From NCBI GenBank assembly GCA_964610115.1, contig CAZSUW010000081.1:1-8964 (forward strand): a DNA stretch of 8,964 nucleotides. The letters are read 5' to 3'. The number at the start of each line of letters is the position of its first letter. The first letter of the stretch is position 1. The position numbers and the translations under genes were made by a program. The DNA comes from Litorimonas sp964610115 (GTDB lineage: Bacteria > Pseudomonadota > Alphaproteobacteria > Caulobacterales > Maricaulaceae). The notes beneath the pieces are model-generated. The model searched no databases. It was not told where the DNA came from and saw only the letters and a program-made list of their open reading frames with translations. Below, piece after piece: positions 5,777-8,964 of the stretch.

Positions 5777-7135
5777 TTGCTGAGCCGCCTTGAGCCCGTG
5801 ATAGTGGGGTTGGTCGATAAGAAGCCGCTCCATGGTCGAAAGGCGCAAGTGATCAAAAATATCGGGACTTCGCCAATCAAGAGAGCCGTCCCCTAAGCCA
5901 TTATTGAGCTGTTCAGGAGTAAGGCGAAGCGTCTGAAGCCGGTGCCTCGACCGTACCGAAAAGTCTCGACCCATGTGCGCTTCGCGTTGCAGCTGATCGA
6001 GCAAATTGGCCGCAATGCGAGATTGGAATAGCGCGCGTCCCTTGGCGGTCGGCATCACCTCGCTTGCATTCCATTCGGACAGAGCGATCATCATTTCCCG
6101 CAAAGATGTTTGTCCCACAGGGAAGCGCGTATCTGGGATTTCGAGGTCGGGGAGCGGCTTGGCGATCACCTCTCCGATCTCTTGCAAAAGCAGCAAAAGA
6201 TCGATCTCAACTTCGCTGATACGGCGTCCAATCGCGGCGCGTTCCAGCGTACGTTCGCGTCCTTCGCGCCAATCGGCCAGCATTAACATGCAGGCTGATC
6301 CCCAGAAGAGTGTTGTCAGCACCTGCCAAAACTGAAATCGCGCGGGATCAACCTTGCGGCCCGAGGTGGCTTCATACGCTTCGAGGAAAGGTTGCAAATC
6401 CCCAATACCGCCGACGACCTTATCCCGTCGTCCAAAGCGCCAGCTTGGCGCGCAAATATAGGCCAGGTCCTGATGGGGGTCGCCTCGATGCGTGATTTCC
6501 CAATCCAGCACGCCTGTCAGGCCGGTGTGATCAATCAATAGATTGCCCATTCGGAAATCGCCATGGATAAGGGCAGGGGCCTCATAGGGGGCGGGGCAGA
6601 TATCTTCTAACCAGCGAAAGGCGAGTTCGAAAACAGGGCGTCGCTCGCCAAGGGCTGTATAGGCTTTGCGGTAGCTCTCGATGAGTTCTCGGGCTCCGGC
6701 AAGGGGGATGTCCTTAGGTAAGGTGTCCGTCGGAATAGCGTGGATTGCGGCCATCTCTTGCGCCAGTCGGGCAGGCAGGGCATCCAAAACAGGGTGAAGC
6801 GTCGCGTCCTTAAAGAGCTTATGTGGAAGCGCTTCTCCGGATAGGCGGGTCATGGCAAAAGCGGCTCCGACCTCGCTCTTTGGGTCAAAGACATGAATGA
6901 CGTCCGGTGCAGTCACACCCTGTGCCCGGGCAATTCGGATGATAGCGGCTTCGGTGGCGAGTGATATGCCCCCAATGCCGCGCGCTGCGTCAGAGCCGCC
7001 CGGCGCTCGCCGTAAAATCAGCGGTCGACCGTCCAGCTCAAAGGCCCAACTTTCCATCGATGCGCCCGCAGTGAGCCGCGTCAGGCCCGTGACGGAACCG
7101 CCCAGTTCCGCAGCGAGAGCGTCGGCGAGTTCCAT
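5756..7135 (-). CDS. APH-type phosphotransferase with DUF6285-like C-terminus
   Basis: A 459-residue protein with an aminoglycoside-phosphotransferase (APH) kinase domain over about residues 1-320. It belongs to the subgroup linked to acyl-CoA metabolism (ACAD10/11 N-terminal domain, bacterial LvaA) rather than drug resistance. The catalytic loop is HGDFRMGNLL (191-200, with D193 and N198) and the metal-binding motif is LDWE (D211, E213). At the usual ATP-lysine strand the protein reads LILRRAP (39-45), as is common in this subgroup. The C-terminal region (about 345-459) contains SRIAANLLDQLQRE and STMERLLIDQPHY, which resemble DUF6285. The start ATG 7135 overlaps the upstream hydratase stop as TAATG, indicating translational coupling. 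It is the third gene of the racemase-hydratase operon. A role phosphorylating a hydroxyacyl-CoA is inferred by analogy with LvaA, which phosphorylates 4-hydroxyvaleryl-CoA. An acyl-CoA dehydrogenase partner is not in the window. Confidence 0.85.
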   Translation of the reverse strand: MELADALAAELGGSVTGLTRLTAGASMESWAFELDGRPLILRRAPGGSDAARGIGGISLATEAAIIRIARAQGVTAPDVIHVFDPKSEVGAAFAMTRLSGEALPHKLFKDATLHPVLDALPARLAQEMAAIHAIPTDTLPKDIPLAGARELIESYRKAYTALGERRPVFELAFRWLEDICPAPYEAPALIHGDFRMGNLLIDHTGLTGVLDWEITHRGDPHQDLAYICAPSWRFGRRDKVVGGIGDLQPFLEAYEATSGRKVDPARFQFWQVLTTLFWGSACMLMLADWREGRERTLERAAIGRRISEVEIDLLLLLQEIGEVIAKPLPDLEIPDTRFPVGQTSLREMMIALSEWNASEVMPTAKGRALFQSRIAANLLDQLQREAHMGRDFSVRSRHRLQTLRLTPEQLNNGLGDGSLDWRSPDIFDHLRLSTMERLLIDQPHYHGLKAAQQLWSGAH

Positions 7136-7917
7136 TAGCGGCCTTTGAAGGTCGGTGTGCGCTTTTGGACGAAGCTCATAATGCCTTCGACCGAGTCTTC
7201 GGTGTTCGCCATAATCATTTGATGCTCAGACTCCAGCCGGGCAACGTTATCTTGGGTCTGCGTTGTCGCGGCGCGCATAATTACTTTGAGCGATTGCAGC
7301 GCCAGCGGCGCGCGGGCTGCTAGACTATGCGCCCATGTGAGGGCTTCATCACGGAGTTGATCGGCCGGGACAACCTTATTGACCATACCCGCTTCGAGAC
7401 AGGTTTGCGCGTCTAATCGCGTACATTCCGCCATGGCGGCAAAGGCGCGCTTATAGCCTAGGTGATGGACAAAGAACCAACTCGCCCCACCATCCGGGAC
7501 TAATCCAATACCCGTAAAGGGCGAGAAGATGGTCGCGTCATCCGCCATAACGGACAGGTCCGCCCCTAAAGCAAGGCCGAGCGCAACGCCGCCGGCAAAG
7601 CCATTAATGGCGCTGATGTAAATTTTCTTGGATTTAGCGACCCCATCGACGAGGGGCTTGTAATCCCGGATAGAATTGTCAAAAAATCCATTTTTTGGAT
7701 CCCCGCCCAAACCTTCTTTTAAGTCCGTGCCCGAAGAAAAAGCGCGGCCTGAGCCGATCATCACCACAATGCGGATATTGTCATCGCTTTCCGCTTTAGC
7801 TTGGGCGTCGGCCAGACCGCCGCGCATTTCGCGGTTAAACGCATTCATGGCGCCCGGGCGGTTAAAGGTGATGATGGCGACATGGCCATCAGTTTCATAA
7901 GACACGGTGTCGGTCAT
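7135..7917 (-). CDS. Enoyl-CoA hydratase/isomerase family protein (atypical active site)
   Basis: A 260-residue crotonase-fold protein acting on CoA thioesters. The two oxyanion-hole regions are present: RAFSSGTDLKEG (58-69) and INGFAGGVALGLALGADL (104-121). The C-terminus ends FVQKRTPTFKGR, the usual crotonase tail. Aligned by eye with mitochondrial enoyl-CoA hydratase (Glu144 and Glu164), the two catalytic glutamates are replaced by G114 and F134. D142, in GLVPDGG, occupies the place of the acidic residue used by PaaG-like isomerases. A double-bond isomerase or another crotonase reaction is therefore as likely as hydration. The length is normal and there is no signal peptide, so the protein is cytosolic. 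It starts 12 nt after the racemase stop, behind AAGGA (7925-7929), and its stop overlaps the kinase start. The family is certain; the reaction is not. Confidence 0.9.
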   Translation of the reverse strand: MTDTVSYETDGHVAIITFNRPGAMNAFNREMRGGLADAQAKAESDDNIRIVVMIGSGRAFSSGTDLKEGLGGDPKNGFFDNSIRDYKPLVDGVAKSKKIYISAINGFAGGVALGLALGADLSVMADDATIFSPFTGIGLVPDGGASWFFVHHLGYKRAFAAMAECTRLDAQTCLEAGMVNKVVPADQLRDEALTWAHSLAARAPLALQSLKVIMRAATTQTQDNVARLESEHQMIMANTEDSVEGIMSFVQKRTPTFKGR

Positions 7918-7924
7918 TAGGAGG

Positions 7925-7929
7925 TCCTT
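7925..7929 (-). promoter_or_regulatory. Ribosome binding site of the hydratase/isomerase gene
   Basis: AAGGA on the minus strand lies directly after the racemase stop codon and seven bases before ATG 7917. It supports that start and separate, efficient translation of the second gene of the operon. Confidence 0.7.
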
Positions 7930-8964
7930 CTAAATTTCACGGCCGAGAAGAGCGCTGACATGGGCGCGACCCGAATCTGGTGTTGGCACTTTATATTCCG
8001 GCGGGGCGTAATCGCCGCCAAAGACCGGGGCGGGGCGGGAGTGATTAAACGGCCCGACGTTCGTGAGGGCCCCTCGCGCCGCCATTTGCGGATGCTCTGC
8101 CGCTTCGACATAATCAAGAACGGGCGATACACAGGCGTCAGAGCCGTCAAAGTCTGCCGCCCATTCCTCGCGTGTTTTCGTCTTGAACAGGGCTTCGAGC
8201 AAAGCGTGCTGTTCCGCATAGCGGGATTTATCATGCTGCCCGCCATAGGTTTCCGGGTCGATCTTTGCGATGCGTATGAACTCGGCAAAGAATTGCGGTT
8301 CAATACAGCCCACGGCCATAAACTTGCCGTCCAATGTTTCGTAACAACGATAGTAAGGCATGCCACCATCCAGAAGATTCGCTTCACGGTTTTGCGTCCA
8401 TTGGCCAACGGCGGACAGGGTGTGGAACATGCTCATCATGCTGTTCACCCCGTCAATCATGGCCGCGTCAACGGTGGTGCCTTGGCCGGTTCGTTCTGCT
8501 TGCAAGAGAGCGGCGAGGATACCACTGACGAGGAAGAGCGAACCTCCGCCATAATCGCCGACCAGATTAAGCGGCGGTCGTGGCGGCTGTCCCGCTTGCC
8601 CCATAGCGGCGAGCGCGCCTGTGATTGAAATATAATTTAGGTCGTGCCCGGCGGTCTTGGCCCATGGCCCCGTCTGACCCCATCCCGTCATGCGTCCATA
8701 GACAAGCTTCGGATTGACCGCGTGGCAGGCGTCGGGCCCGATACCCAACCGCTCTGTTACACCCGGACGTAAGCCTTCGATCAGAGCGTCGGCTTTGGTG
8801 ACAAGGTCTAAAACCGTTTGCACGCCGTCATCTGTTCGCAAGTCCACACTCACCGGGTGCTTGCCACGATCATGGATGGTGAGGAGCGCGGGGCCGGGAC
8901 GGTTCACGAGGATAACTTCCGCGCCCATATCGGCCAGTAACATGCCCGCATAAGGGCCGGGGCC
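7930..8964 (-). CDS. Alpha-methylacyl-CoA racemase-like CoA-transferase III family protein, 5' end missing
   Basis: A CaiB/BaiF (CoA-transferase family III) protein that matches alpha-methylacyl-CoA racemase, which epimerises 2-methyl-branched acyl-CoAs (for example from isoprenoids, sterol side chains or branched fatty acids). Counting from the Met at 8943, the catalytic residues are H100 (AGHDLNYIS), D130 (VGDYGGGS) and E215 (GCIEPQFF). Their spacings of 30 and 85 residues equal those of His126, Asp156 and Glu241 in Mycobacterium tuberculosis MCR. The frame stays open to the window edge and the seven codons above that Met read GPGPYAG, the typical start of the CoA-binding Rossmann region, so Met 8943 is internal. 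About 19 residues are missing by comparison with MCR. The C-terminus is complete (ALLGREI). It is the first visible gene of a three-gene operon; the promoter lies outside the window. Confidence 0.95.
   Translation of the reverse strand, partial: GPGPYAGMLLADMGAEVILVNRPGPALLTIHDRGKHPVSVDLRTDDGVQTVLDLVTKADALIEGLRPGVTERLGIGPDACHAVNPKLVYGRMTGWGQTGPWAKTAGHDLNYISITGALAAMGQAGQPPRPPLNLVGDYGGGSLFLVSGILAALLQAERTGQGTTVDAAMIDGVNSMMSMFHTLSAVGQWTQNREANLLDGGMPYYRCYETLDGKFMAVGCIEPQFFAEFIRIAKIDPETYGGQHDKSRYAEQHALLEALFKTKTREEWAADFDGSDACVSPVLDYVEAAEHPQMAARGALTNVGPFNHSRPAPVFGGDYAPPEYKVPTPDSGRAHVSALLGREI

Noticed and set aside
5756..7135. Aminoglycoside resistance gene
   Set aside because: The APH fold is shared, but the DUF6285-like tail, the LRRAP strand and the acyl-CoA gene neighbours fit the metabolic kinase subgroup instead.
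7681..7705. Short A/T-rich inverted repeat (ATCCA, T run, GGAT) inside the hydratase/isomerase gene
   Set aside because: It falls in intact coding sequence with no frame disruption and is short enough to be chance. An internal terminator is not supported.
7960..8628. A 222-codon plus-strand open frame antisense to the racemase gene
   Set aside because: It lies wholly inside a gene whose catalytic residues and spacing are fully conserved. The translated product is Arg/Cys/His-rich with no recognisable domain, so it is a shadow frame.
1..8964. Mobile element, CRISPR array, tRNA or rRNA
   Set aside because: No transposase, integrase, regularly spaced repeats, terminal inverted repeats, or tRNA- or rRNA-like sequence was seen. 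The gene density and operon structure look like normal chromosome.

Overview
The window looks like an ordinary chromosomal stretch of an alphaproteobacterium. The evidence is the gene content: a TadG-like VWA pilus protein, a DUF2853 protein, a nitrilase, and a CoA-transferase family III / enoyl-CoA hydratase / APH-kinase cassette. The placement is inferred from protein families only, and I cannot name a genus. I see no rRNA, tRNA, CRISPR array, insertion sequence, integrase or phage gene. Nine protein genes fill almost all of the sequence, and the first and last are cut by the window edges.

Layout. (1) Plus-strand block, 1-2607: the C-terminal part of a TadG-like protein (1-1083), a carbon-nitrogen hydrolase of the nitrilase type (1184-2155) and a small DUF2853 protein (2263-2607). 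A strong GC-rich stem-loop (2632-2666) closes this block. (2) Minus-strand pair, 5113 down to 2709: a nitroreductase followed 14 nt later by a type-B carboxylesterase with a lipoprotein signal. (3) A 264-nt divergent intergenic region (5114-5377) holding several inverted repeats and a weak candidate promoter. (4) A small plus-strand TerB-like helical protein (5378-5776). Its 3' end overlaps the next, convergent gene by 21 nt. (5) Minus-strand operon, from the right edge down to 5756: alpha-methylacyl-CoA racemase-like protein (partial), enoyl-CoA hydratase/isomerase-like protein, and an APH-type phosphotransferase with a DUF6285-like C-terminus. The genes are 12 nt apart or overlap at TAATG.

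How the genes may work together. The right-hand operon is the clearest functional unit. All three products fit acyl-CoA chemistry: epimerising a 2-methyl-branched acyl-CoA, hydrating or isomerising an enoyl-CoA, and possibly phosphorylating a hydroxyacyl-CoA. The last role is inferred by analogy with LvaA and the ACAD10/11 kinase domains. The nitroreductase-esterase pair could be a small detoxification or xenobiotic operon, but no substrate can be read from the sequence. The left block shows no obvious shared pathway.

I found no convincing evidence for a wholly new biological system. The points most worth a second look are the kinase-containing acyl-CoA operon, its hydratase-like member that lacks both classical catalytic glutamates, the duplicated Cys/Pro modules in the TadG-like protein, and the repeated hairpins in the 5114-5377 intergenic region.
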